From NCBI GenBank assembly GCA_945869755.1, contig CAMBPW010000030.1, positions 1 through 10,933 of the forward strand: 10,933 bases of DNA, written 5' to 3'. Positions 1 through 5,721 of the stretch are shown here, piece by piece (position 1 is the stretch's first letter; each line of letters starts with the position of its first letter). This DNA comes from an uncultured Gemella sp. GTDB lineage: Bacteria > Bacillota > Bacilli > Staphylococcales > Gemellaceae. Made by a program: the position numbers and the translations under genes. Under the pieces are notes generated by a model. That model ran no database searches. It had not been told where the DNA came from and was given only the letters and a program-made list of their open reading frames with translations.

Positions 1-521
1 ACGATATAGTTTCATTAATAAAAAAATATGAAATAATGGCAATAAATTGTTATTACGATAATTACGGGGCGTTAATATCAAAATTGTACTGTAAAGACGA
101 AAAAGAAATTTTAGTAGACGCAAAACCATCAAAAATAATAAATATAATTTGTGAACTATATAATAATGACGATTATTTAGCTTGTAGTAAAAAAACAAAA
201 AAAATAATATTATGCGACAAAAAAATACCTATATTAGTTAATGATGATTTTGGTAGTATATGGTTGCCTTTTGGAACGACTAGCAATGATAATGACAGTA
301 GTTTTTGGCTTAACATGAATTATGTTTCTCTAAATCCGCACACAATTTTTGTAGATAAAAAAAGTAAAAATGTAAATTTAATATTAGAAGACGGTCAAAA
401 ATTATTTTTAGAAATTAACTACAAAAATTTTATGTTAAAGTGGGGCGAAGGGGCGTCTTTAAAATACGAAATTGATAAAATTAGAAGAAGAATAATAAAT
501 CAAGGTAAAGAAATATTTTAA
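1..521 (+). CDS. comK: ComK-family competence transcription factor, 5' partial
   Basis: ComK binds AT-rich K-boxes and switches on the DNA-uptake genes. The reading frame is open from base 3, the first full codon, with 11 codons (DIVSLIKKYEI) before the ATG at 36, so that ATG is internal and the real start lies just left of the window. The visible 172 residues align from memory along B. subtilis ComK. YEI near the start matches YEV. ILVDAKPSKII matches FYVNMKPLQIV. KIPILVNDDFGSIWLPFGTTS matches KPPIMVDPSNQIFLFPTLSS. A Trp then sits where B. subtilis has GWI, and INYKNF matches ISYNSF. The protein ends at IRRRIINQGKEIF, about 25-30 residues before the B. subtilis C-terminus, so it lacks the tail with the FMLYPK MecA-recognition peptide. 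Family assignment is confident; function as a competence activator is inferred. spx follows in the same direction but has its own promoter. Confidence 0.82.
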   Translation, partial: DIVSLIKKYEIMAINCYYDNYGALISKLYCKDEKEILVDAKPSKIINIICELYNNDDYLACSKKTKKIILCDKKIPILVNDDFGSIWLPFGTTSNDNDSSFWLNMNYVSLNPHTIFVDKKSKNVNLILEDGQKLFLEINYKNFMLKWGEGASLKYEIDKIRRRIINQGKEIF

Positions 522-609
522 TATTTTATAGAATATTATAGTTTAATAATAATTTAATAATGATTTTTTAATATTATTTTAATTAAATGTACTACAATCC
601 GTTAATATT

Positions 610-650
610 TTAATTTTATTTATAAATATAATTTTTATAAATAAAATTAA
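610..650. repeat. Perfect 17-bp A/T-only inverted repeat between comK and spx
   Basis: TTAATTTTATTTATAAA (610-626) is matched exactly by its reverse complement at 634-650, leaving a 7-base loop. The whole gap 522-708 is almost pure A/T with only scattered G or C and no coding potential. The repeat could be a weak bidirectional terminator for comK, a cruciform-forming element, or a protein-binding site upstream of the spx promoter. With no G-C pair in the stem it is not a canonical intrinsic terminator. A looser A/T dyad lies at about 550-585. Confidence 0.6.
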
Positions 651-708
651 TTTGTATAATTATATAAAAAATATTTAATTTCAAAACTAAAAAAAAATTA
701 TAATAATA

Positions 709-737
709 TTGAAAAAGTTTACTTAGTATAGTATAAT
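709..737 (+). promoter_or_regulatory. Sigma-A-type promoter of spx
   Basis: TTGAAA at 709-714 and a perfect TATAAT at 732-737 are separated by 17 bases, the optimal sigma-A spacing. Transcription would begin near 744, giving an untranslated leader of about 50 bases before the spx start. Confidence 0.72.
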
Positions 738-795
738 GAGATAGTATAGATAAATGTAAAAATATAAGTTATTTTTATAGAGGAGTGTGAGCACG

Positions 796-1197
796 GTGGT
801 AGTTACATTATTTACATCGCCTAGTTGTACTTCTTGTAGAAAAGCAAAAGCTTGGCTTGTAGAAAATAATATAGAATTTGAAGAGAGAAATATTTTTTCT
901 GACCCACTAACACTAGAAGAGATAAGAAATATATTATCCATTACAGAAGAAGGAACAGAGGATATTATTTCGTTTAGATCAAAAACATTTCAGAAATTAA
1001 ATATTGATATTGATACAATGTCATTACAAGAGTTATACAAGGTCATTCAAGAGAATCCTGGTATGTTGAGAAGACCTATAATAGTAGATAATAAAAGATT
1101 GCAAGTAGGTTATAATGAGGATGAAATAAGAAGATTTCTTCCGAAGTCAGTTAGGGTTAAACAATTGAAAGAAATAAAAAATATGGGTATTAAATAG
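796..1197 (+). CDS. spx: Spx, redox-sensing RNA polymerase-binding regulator (ArsC family)
   Basis: Spx binds the alpha-subunit C-terminal domain of RNA polymerase and redirects transcription during disulfide, heat and cell-wall stress. The protein is nearly collinear with Bacillus and Staphylococcus Spx. It has the thioredoxin-like start VTLFTSPSCTSC with the redox CXXC (Cys11, Cys14), the EEGTEDII segment containing the conserved glycine of the polymerase contact, RRPII, and LQVGYNEDEIRRFLP. Length is 133 residues against 131 in B. subtilis. I chose GTG at 796. AGGAG at 781-785 sits 10 bases upstream of it, and translation then begins MVVTLF, close to the family's MVTL(Y/F). The upstream in-frame GTG at 787 lies one base from that site and would add three non-family residues. 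The C-terminus (KEIKNMGIK) differs from the Bacillus tail read by ClpXP. The gene is monocistronic, with its own promoter and terminator. Confidence 0.95.
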   Translation: MVVTLFTSPSCTSCRKAKAWLVENNIEFEERNIFSDPLTLEEIRNILSITEEGTEDIISFRSKTFQKLNIDIDTMSLQELYKVIQENPGMLRRPIIVDNKRLQVGYNEDEIRRFLPKSVRVKQLKEIKNMGIK

Positions 1198-1248
1198 TTA
1201 AATAATTATATTACTATAAAATACTGATATTAACTAAAAGATAATTTC

Positions 1249-1276
1249 AAGGTTGATTTTAGTATCAACCTTTTTA
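1249..1276 (+). terminator. Rho-independent terminator of spx
   Basis: A 9-bp perfect stem, AAGGTTGAT (1249-1257) with ATCAACCTT (1264-1272), has a 6-base loop and runs into a T-tract to 1275. It lies about 50 bases after the spx stop. Confidence 0.87.
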
Positions 1277-1280
1277 TTTA

Positions 1281-1292
1281 TATAATTATAAT
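1281..1292 (+). promoter_or_regulatory. Candidate -10 region for the cvfB operon
   Basis: Two abutting TATAAT hexamers (1281-1286 and 1287-1292) fall between the spx terminator and cvfB. The best -35 for the first is TTTAGT at 1258-1263 (17-base spacing), which matches poorly and lies inside the terminator loop. Because the spx terminator isolates the operon, some promoter must lie here or very close, but in such AT-rich DNA a lone TATAAT is weak evidence. Confidence 0.3.
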
Positions 1293-1314
1293 TTTAAATT
1301 AGAAGTGAGGAACA

Positions 1315-2193
1315 ATGGAAAAAGAGAAAAAATTTATAACTGGAGAAGTTCATTTTATTAAGCTAATTGAAAAGAAAAATTCTTCTTTAGTTTTTGAAAC
1401 AGAAGACGGAAAAGAAGTTAATTGTAACGAATCAGATGTTACAAGTTTAGATGACTATGAAATTGGTGAAGAATATTCAATGTTTATTTATCCGTCAAGA
1501 AGCGGAAAATTATTTGCGACGCCAACTATTCCAGAAGTTGTTTTCGGGAATTATGGATTTAGTAAAGTTGTAAAAGTTAGTGAAGAAGGTGTAGGGTTAG
1601 ATATTGGATTTTCAAGAGAAATAGTTTTAGTTGCAGAAGATTTACCGAAATTAAAATCTGTTTGGCCTAAAGAGGGAGATGAACTTTTTATAACTTTACG
1701 TAGAGATTATTCGGGGCAACTTTTTGCGAGATTAGCTAATGAAACTATAATTAAAGAATTATATACTAAAGCACAAAAAGATTTGTTTAACAAAGAAATA
1801 GTAGCTCATCCTTACAGACTTATGAAAGTAGGAACATTTTTATTATCAAAAGATGGTTATAAAATTTTTGTTCACGAATCTGAGCGTATAAAAGAACCAC
1901 GTCTTGGAGAAGAAGTTTCTGTTAGAATTATTGGTGTAAAAGATAATGGAGAACTTAATGGTTCATTTTTACCAAGATCGCACGAAAGAATTGACGATGA
2001 CTGTCAGACTATATTAGACTATATTGAAAATAACAACGGATATTGTGATTTTACAGATAAGAGCAATCCAGAAGAAATAAAAGCAGTATTTGGTATGAGT
2101 AAAGGTAGTTTTAAAAAAGCTGTAGGAAGATTATTTAAAAATAAAAAAATAACTATTGAAGAAGACGGATTATATAAAAGAAAGGGTAGATAA
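1315..2193 (+). CDS. cvfB: CvfB-type S1-domain RNA-binding regulator (YitL family)
   Basis: CvfB proteins are cytoplasmic RNA-binding regulators; in Staphylococcus aureus cvfB affects virulence-factor expression. The 292 residues show the family layout of tandem S1/OB folds followed by a winged helix. S1-like segments lie at about 5-68, 75-142 (GFSKVVKVSEEGVGLDIGF, then ITLRRDYSGQLFARLA, a family signature) and 160-220. The C-terminal winged helix at about 225-290 contains FGMSKGSFKKAVGRLFKNKK, the most diagnostic stretch. Length is close to the family's usual 280-300. The start ATG is preceded by AGTGAGG at 1304-1310. It is the first gene of a tightly spaced set reaching the small membrane protein that ends at 4864, with only 2 bases before the next gene. 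The family call is confident; the RNA targets in this organism cannot be read from sequence. Confidence 0.88.
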   Translation: MEKEKKFITGEVHFIKLIEKKNSSLVFETEDGKEVNCNESDVTSLDDYEIGEEYSMFIYPSRSGKLFATPTIPEVVFGNYGFSKVVKVSEEGVGLDIGFSREIVLVAEDLPKLKSVWPKEGDELFITLRRDYSGQLFARLANETIIKELYTKAQKDLFNKEIVAHPYRLMKVGTFLLSKDGYKIFVHESERIKEPRLGEEVSVRIIGVKDNGELNGSFLPRSHERIDDDCQTILDYIENNNGYCDFTDKSNPEEIKAVFGMSKGSFKKAVGRLFKNKKITIEEDGLYKRKGR

Positions 2194-2195
2194 CG

Positions 2196-2477
2196 ATGAA
2201 AAAAACAACATTAGATAAAAATATTTTATTAGGTGGAATTGTATTAGATAATTCAAAGTACCAAGTAGTACATTTGAACTTAAAAACTGGAAATCAGACT
2301 GACGACTATAGTAATGACAGAGATATTTTATTATTAAATATTAGTGGAAAAATTACAGTAGCTACAGAAGATAATACTGAAATTGTAAAAGAATTTGAAA
2401 TTGTAGAAATACCTAAAAATACTATGCACGTAATTACTTGTTTAGAAGATGCACAAGTAATAGCTATAAAACTTTAA
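2196..2477 (+). CDS. Small single-domain cupin-like protein, function unknown
   Basis: This 93-residue protein looks like one cupin-fold beta barrel. It alternates short hydrophobic strands, with a mid-protein ILLLNISGKITVATED segment resembling the G(x)5 turn of cupin motif 1. A later EIVEIPKNTMHVITC segment resembles cupin motif 2, where P-x-N-x-x-H is typical. The usual metal-binding HxH and Glu of motif 1 are not evident, and His78 in motif 2 is the only plausible ligand, so a non-metal or binding role is possible. AAAGGG at 2181-2186, inside the end of cvfB, lies 9 bases before the ATG. The gene is 2 bases after cvfB and 1 base before rnz, so it is surely co-transcribed and probably translationally coupled. 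No substrate can be inferred. The fold call is moderately sure. Confidence 0.7.
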   Translation: MKKTTLDKNILLGGIVLDNSKYQVVHLNLKTGNQTDDYSNDRDILLLNISGKITVATEDNTEIVKEFEIVEIPKNTMHVITCLEDAQVIAIKL

Positions 2478-2478
2478 A

Positions 2479-3396
2479 ATGAAAGTACAATTTTTAGGAA
2501 CGGGTGCTGGGTTGCCATCTAAACTTCGTAATACACAAAGTTTAGTTTTCAACTTTATGCAAGATTTAAAAGAATGTTGGATGTTTGATTGTGGAGAAGC
2601 TACACAACATCAAATTATGAATACTGCAATAAAACCGTCAAAAATTAATAAAATATTTATTAGTCATTTGCACGGAGATCACATTTTAGGGCTTATAGGA
2701 TTTTTGTCATCACGAAGTTTTTTACTTAATAAAGAAGAATTGCCCCTAACAATTTTCGGGCCGAAAGGAATTAAAGAATTTGTAGAATTTAATATTAATA
2801 TTACAAAATCTGTATTAGGGTATAATGTTAATTATGTTGAATTTGAAAATGATAAAATAATTTTTGAAAATGACAAAGTATGTGTAGAAGTTTTTTCGCT
2901 AGAACATACGATAGAAAGTTATGGATTTAAAATAAAATTTAATTCTAAAAAGGGAGCTTTGAAAGTAGATAAGTTATGTGAATTAGGAATTATGCCAAGT
3001 CCACTATATAGAACAATAAAAGAACAAGATACTTTTGTTTTTGAAAATAAGACATATAATTCAGCTGATTTTTTAGAAGAAGACATTTTAGGTAAAACTA
3101 TAACTGTCATAAATGATACGGTGTACTTTGAAGAATTAAATAATATTTTACAAGGAACGAATATTTTAATTACAGAATGTACATATTTAAAAGAAGAAGA
3201 ATTACATTTAGCGAAAAAACATAAACATTTGAATATTTCTGATATTTATAATTTTTCAAATCAAGTACAATTTGATAAAATATATTTAACTCATATTAGT
3301 TCTAGGTATGACAGTTATGAAATTAAAAATATAAAAGACAATATTTTATTAGATAATATAGAAATTGTTCAAGATTTAGATGAACATAGTTTATAA
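2479..3396 (+). CDS. rnz: Ribonuclease Z (tRNA 3' endonuclease)
   Basis: RNase Z is a zinc metallo-beta-lactamase that removes 3' trailers from tRNA precursors, mainly those lacking an encoded CCA. The 305-residue protein opens with VQFLGTGAGLPSKLRNTQS. It carries DCGEATQHQI and the metal motif SHLHGDH (His63, His65, Asp67, His68). Further ligand candidates are His143 (SLEHTIESYGF), Asp213 and His272 (YLTHISSRY), plus His250 in KHKHLNIS at the place of the family's HST/HSH. The flexible-arm region reads PSPLYRTIKEQD. The segment normally reading GDT(R/K)PC is NDTVYF here: the Asp is kept and its surroundings are changed. The ATG follows the cupin stop by one base and I see no Shine-Dalgarno sequence, so translation probably depends on coupling. 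All core ligands are present, so I expect an active enzyme. Confidence 0.93.
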   Translation: MKVQFLGTGAGLPSKLRNTQSLVFNFMQDLKECWMFDCGEATQHQIMNTAIKPSKINKIFISHLHGDHILGLIGFLSSRSFLLNKEELPLTIFGPKGIKEFVEFNINITKSVLGYNVNYVEFENDKIIFENDKVCVEVFSLEHTIESYGFKIKFNSKKGALKVDKLCELGIMPSPLYRTIKEQDTFVFENKTYNSADFLEEDILGKTITVINDTVYFEELNNILQGTNILITECTYLKEEELHLAKKHKHLNISDIYNFSNQVQFDKIYLTHISSRYDSYEIKNIKDNILLDNIEIVQDLDEHSL

Positions 3397-3409
3397 GGTG
3401 GGAAATATT

Positions 3410-3970
3410 ATGATTAATTTAGAAGAAAAAACTTTAAAAAAAGAAACGGTTTATAATGGAAAAATTTTGAATGTAGAATTACACGATGTTGAATTGCCAG
3501 ACGGTAGTTTATCAAAAAGAGAGATTCTACGTCATAACGGAGCAGTTGCAGTTTTAGCTTTGACTGATAAAAATGAAGTTTTAATTGTAGAACAATATAG
3601 AAAAGCGGCAGAACTTGTTACGTTAGAAATTCCTGCTGGAAAATTAGATTTAGGAGAAGATCCTATTTTTTGTGCTGTAAGAGAATTAAAAGAAGAAACA
3701 GGGTATGAAGTTTCTGAAGAAGAATTAACTAAAATATATGCAACACACGTAGCTATTGGTTATAGTTCTGAATTAATAACAATATATTTTGTAGATAATT
3801 TGACTGAAGACAAAAGGGGCAATTTATCACTAGATGAAGATGAGTTTTTAAATTTAAAAAAAATAAAATTAGAAAATATTTTCAAAATGTTAGATTCTAA
3901 TGAGATAACTGATAGCAAAACTATTATTGCATTAGAATGGCTGAGAAATAAAAAGAGGATACAATTTTAA
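3410..3970 (+). CDS. nudF: Nudix hydrolase, ADP-ribose pyrophosphatase type
   Basis: This enzyme class splits ADP-ribose into AMP and ribose-5-phosphate with Mg2+, clearing a reactive NAD breakdown product. The 186 residues contain a perfect Nudix box at 77-99, G-x5-E-x7-REL-x-EE-x-GY. It is preceded by the ADP-ribose-type segment VEQYRKAAELVTLEIPAGK, where the substrate-binding E-I-P-A-G is typical of NudF. I placed the start at ATG 3410 because AAGGTGGG at 3395-3402 sits 7 bases upstream. An in-frame ATG at 3380 lies inside rnz, has no ribosome-binding site, and would add ten non-family residues. The Shine-Dalgarno overlaps the rnz stop, and the gene's stop overlaps the fur start by one base (TAATG). 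A nudF-fur neighbourhood is known from Bacillus and Staphylococcus, which supports both calls. Confidence 0.92.
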   Translation: MINLEEKTLKKETVYNGKILNVELHDVELPDGSLSKREILRHNGAVAVLALTDKNEVLIVEQYRKAAELVTLEIPAGKLDLGEDPIFCAVRELKEETGYEVSEEELTKIYATHVAIGYSSELITIYFVDNLTEDKRGNLSLDEDEFLNLKKIKLENIFKMLDSNEITDSKTIIALEWLRNKKRIQF

Positions 3971-4416
3971 TGACAGTTTATAATGAAATAATTACGACAT
4001 TACAAAAATCTCCATATAAATTAACACCTCAAAGAGAAACTATAGTAAAAGTTTTAGTAGACAGAAAAGAAGAACATTTAAGTGCAGAAGAATTATATTT
4101 TATTTTAAAAGAAATTAGTCCGGACATAGGGTTAGCAACAGTTTATAGAACTTTAGATATTTTTTATGATTTAAAAATTTTAGAAAAAATAACTTTTGGA
4201 AATGGTATTGCTAAATATCATTTGCGTCAAAAAATGACTATAGGAATGCATCATCATTTAATATGTACAAAATGTCATAATATTTCTACAGTTTCTAACG
4301 AAATATTTAATAAACTAATTAAATACTTAAATCAAGAATATAATTTTGAAGTTCAAGATAATACTATTGCTATTTATGGAACTTGTAAAGATTGTCAAGG
4401 TGAAGAAATAAAATAA
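3970..4416 (+). CDS. fur: Fur-family metal-responsive repressor
   Basis: Fur represses iron-uptake genes when bound to Fe2+. The 148 residues follow B. subtilis Fur closely: YKLTPQRE at 16-23, EEHLSAEELY, and the DNA-recognition helix GLATVYRTLDIF at 54-65. FGNGIAKYHLR follows, then the metal-binding HHH at 94-96. Both structural-zinc pairs are present (Cys99/Cys102 and Cys139/Cys142), and the end CQGEE matches Fur. The residue corresponding to Asp in B. subtilis Fur RYDLR is His84 here, at or near the regulatory metal site, so the sensed metal could differ. PerR is the main alternative, but the opening YKLTPQRE and closing CQGEE favour Fur. The start codon overlaps the nudF stop. The downstream neighbour is not xerD, unlike in Bacillus. 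Confidence 0.88.
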   Translation: MTVYNEIITTLQKSPYKLTPQRETIVKVLVDRKEEHLSAEELYFILKEISPDIGLATVYRTLDIFYDLKILEKITFGNGIAKYHLRQKMTIGMHHHLICTKCHNISTVSNEIFNKLIKYLNQEYNFEVQDNTIAIYGTCKDCQGEEIK

Positions 4417-4417
4417 T

Positions 4418-4864
4418 ATGAAATTAGATAAATTAGAAAAATTTTTATTACTTTTTGCAAATGTTATATTTTTTGTTTATATAGTATTTATTGTGTTTTG
4501 GATAAAAACTTTTAAATATTATGCAGATACAGATTATTTAAGATCGAAATTAGTAAATAAAATAAGAGAACAAACTTTGCTAACTATGGATAGTGCCAAT
4601 GTATCTACTAAAGATATGAATTATATTTTTGAAGTTATGGGTAAATTATCATATTTATATGTAGCAGTTTTTGTTATTTTGTTTATTTTAATAGTTTTCT
4701 TGCAAATTAAAAGTAATGGAGTGTATATTTTTGCATTCTTCTTGTTAGTATATTCTATAGTTTTACTAATATTTACTTTAGGAATTTTATTTTTAACGTG
4801 TATAATTTATTTTTATATAGGTTTACGATTAATTATAAAAGGTAATACAAAAGGGTTGACATAA
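4418..4864 (+). CDS. Small four-helix membrane protein, function unknown
   Basis: I do not recognise this 148-residue protein with certainty. A hydrophobic helix at about 9-29 is followed by a 45-residue polar loop with several charged residues. Hydrophobic segments then lie at about 76-96 and 101-140, the last long enough for two helices. The C-terminus is short and basic (KGNTKGLT). This plan of one helix, an extracytoplasmic loop and three helices resembles DUF4064-type proteins of Firmicutes, but the resemblance is loose and rests on topology and a TLGILFLTCII-like stretch. It starts one base after the fur stop. The nearest ribosome-binding-like AAGGTGA (4397-4403) is 14 bases away, so coupling to fur translation is likely. 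It is the last gene of the operon. Confidence 0.72.
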   Translation: MKLDKLEKFLLLFANVIFFVYIVFIVFWIKTFKYYADTDYLRSKLVNKIREQTLLTMDSANVSTKDMNYIFEVMGKLSYLYVAVFVILFILIVFLQIKSNGVYIFAFFLLVYSIVLLIFTLGILFLTCIIYFYIGLRLIIKGNTKGLT

Positions 4865-4881
4865 TAGGTTGAAGTTAGAAT

Positions 4882-4928
4882 AAGAGCTAGCTAATCGAGT
4901 TAAGTTATGTTAGCTCTTTTTTATTTTT
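4882..4928 (+). terminator. Terminator of the cvfB-fur operon
   Basis: AAGAGCTAGC (4882-4891) pairs with GTTAGCTCTT (4909-4918) over 10 bp with one G-U wobble. A 17-base loop lies between, and the stem is followed by a T-rich run. It lies 18 bases past the last stop codon of the operon. Confidence 0.82.
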
Positions 4929-4937
4929 ATATTTATA

Positions 4938-4966
4938 TTGACGAATAAAATTTATAATAATAAAAT
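4938..4966 (+). promoter_or_regulatory. Promoter of the comC-radC operon
   Basis: TTGACG (4938-4943) and TAAAAT (4961-4966) are separated by 17 bases, which predicts a start near 4973 and a leader of about 30 bases. A near-match to a ComK half-site (GAAA-N5-TTTT, 4973-4985) lies at the predicted start. Its partner is poor, so I do not call a K-box. Confidence 0.62.
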
Positions 4967-5001
4967 ATTAATGAAAGTTATTTTTATACTGGGGTAGTAG
5001 T

Positions 5002-5721
5002 ATGATAATTTATTTTAATTTCATTTTGTTTTTGTTATTTTCGAGTTTTGTTAAATGTATTGTCGATAGTAATATTAATAAACAATTTTTTTATAGGCGG
5101 AGTAAATGTGATGTTTGTAAAGAAAAATTAAATTTTTTTGATTTAATTCCAGTTTTTAGCTATTTATTTTTAGCGGGTAAGTGTAGATATTGTAAAAATA
5201 AAATTAGTTTAGAAGTTTTTTTATATGAAATTTTTGCATTTATTGTTGCTGTTGTTTATTTGGCGACAATTAATAAAGTTTTATTTTTAAATATTTTAGA
5301 TTATTTTGTGGTTTTAATTTTAATTTTTATAGCTATAGAAGATATAAAAACTTTTGAGATAAATAGTAAATTGCAGTTGATTTTATCTTTTTTTGTAATT
5401 ATAAAATTAATATTTTATTTTGATGTAGAGTATATTGCTTCGTTTTTAATTTTAACTATCGTACTTCATATTTTATATTTTTTGTTACAGAAAAGTATAG
5501 GTTATGGAGATATAAAACTTTTGTCAATATTATTTTTAACGACAAATGTATTTAGTGGCTTATATTTGTTTATTTACACATTTATTTATGCTGGTTTTTT
5601 TGCAATTTACTTGTTAATTACTAAAAAGGTAAATAAAAAATCAAAAATTGCATTGGCACCTTACATTTGTTTAGCATATATTACAATATTAGTAAATAGG
5701 GAGTTGTTGTTTATATGGTAG
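5002..5721 (+). CDS. comC: Type 4 prepilin peptidase ComC (A24 family)
   Basis: ComC is a membrane aspartic protease that cleaves the leader of competence pseudopilins (the ComG proteins), a step needed to build the DNA-uptake pseudopilus. The 239-residue protein has the cytoplasmic zinc-type loop CDVC (36-39) and CRYC (61-64) flanking LIPVFSYL. The two catalytic aspartates are Asp114 (AIEDIKTFEIN) and Asp170 in the GYGDIKLL motif. Hydrophobic segments at about 2-18, 72-90, 95-113, 125-140, 143-162, 176-207 and 215-236 fit a polytopic membrane protein. The first helix is less glycine-rich than the usual GSFLN motif. The upstream GGGG (4991-4994) is a weak ribosome-binding site. The end overlaps radC by 7 bases. 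Together with ComK upstream, this points to a competence system in the genome. Confidence 0.92.
   Translation: MIIYFNFILFLLFSSFVKCIVDSNINKQFFYRRSKCDVCKEKLNFFDLIPVFSYLFLAGKCRYCKNKISLEVFLYEIFAFIVAVVYLATINKVLFLNILDYFVVLILIFIAIEDIKTFEINSKLQLILSFFVIIKLIFYFDVEYIASFLILTIVLHILYFLLQKSIGYGDIKLLSILFLTTNVFSGLYLFIYTFIYAGFFAIYLLITKKVNKKSKIALAPYICLAYITILVNRELLFIW

Noticed and set aside
723..941. Minus-strand reading frame across the spx promoter and 5' end
   Set aside because: It overlaps the well-supported spx gene and promoter, has low-complexity content, and shows no recognisable domain.
1278..1291. Possible Fur/PerR box (TTATATAATTATAA) upstream of the fur-containing operon
   Set aside because: The arms TTATA/TATAA are separated by 4 instead of 5 bases and do not give the 7-1-7 symmetry of TTATAAT-N-ATTATAA. 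It also coincides with the doubled TATAAT.
4942..4985. Possible ComK K-box (AT-boxes AAAA-N5-TTTT) upstream of comC
   Set aside because: Only one half-site (GAAA-N5-TTTT, 4973-4985) is close to consensus. The partner at 18-base spacing matches about 5 of 8 positions, and the good half lies at or after the predicted transcription start. Such matches are expected by chance in this AT-rich DNA.
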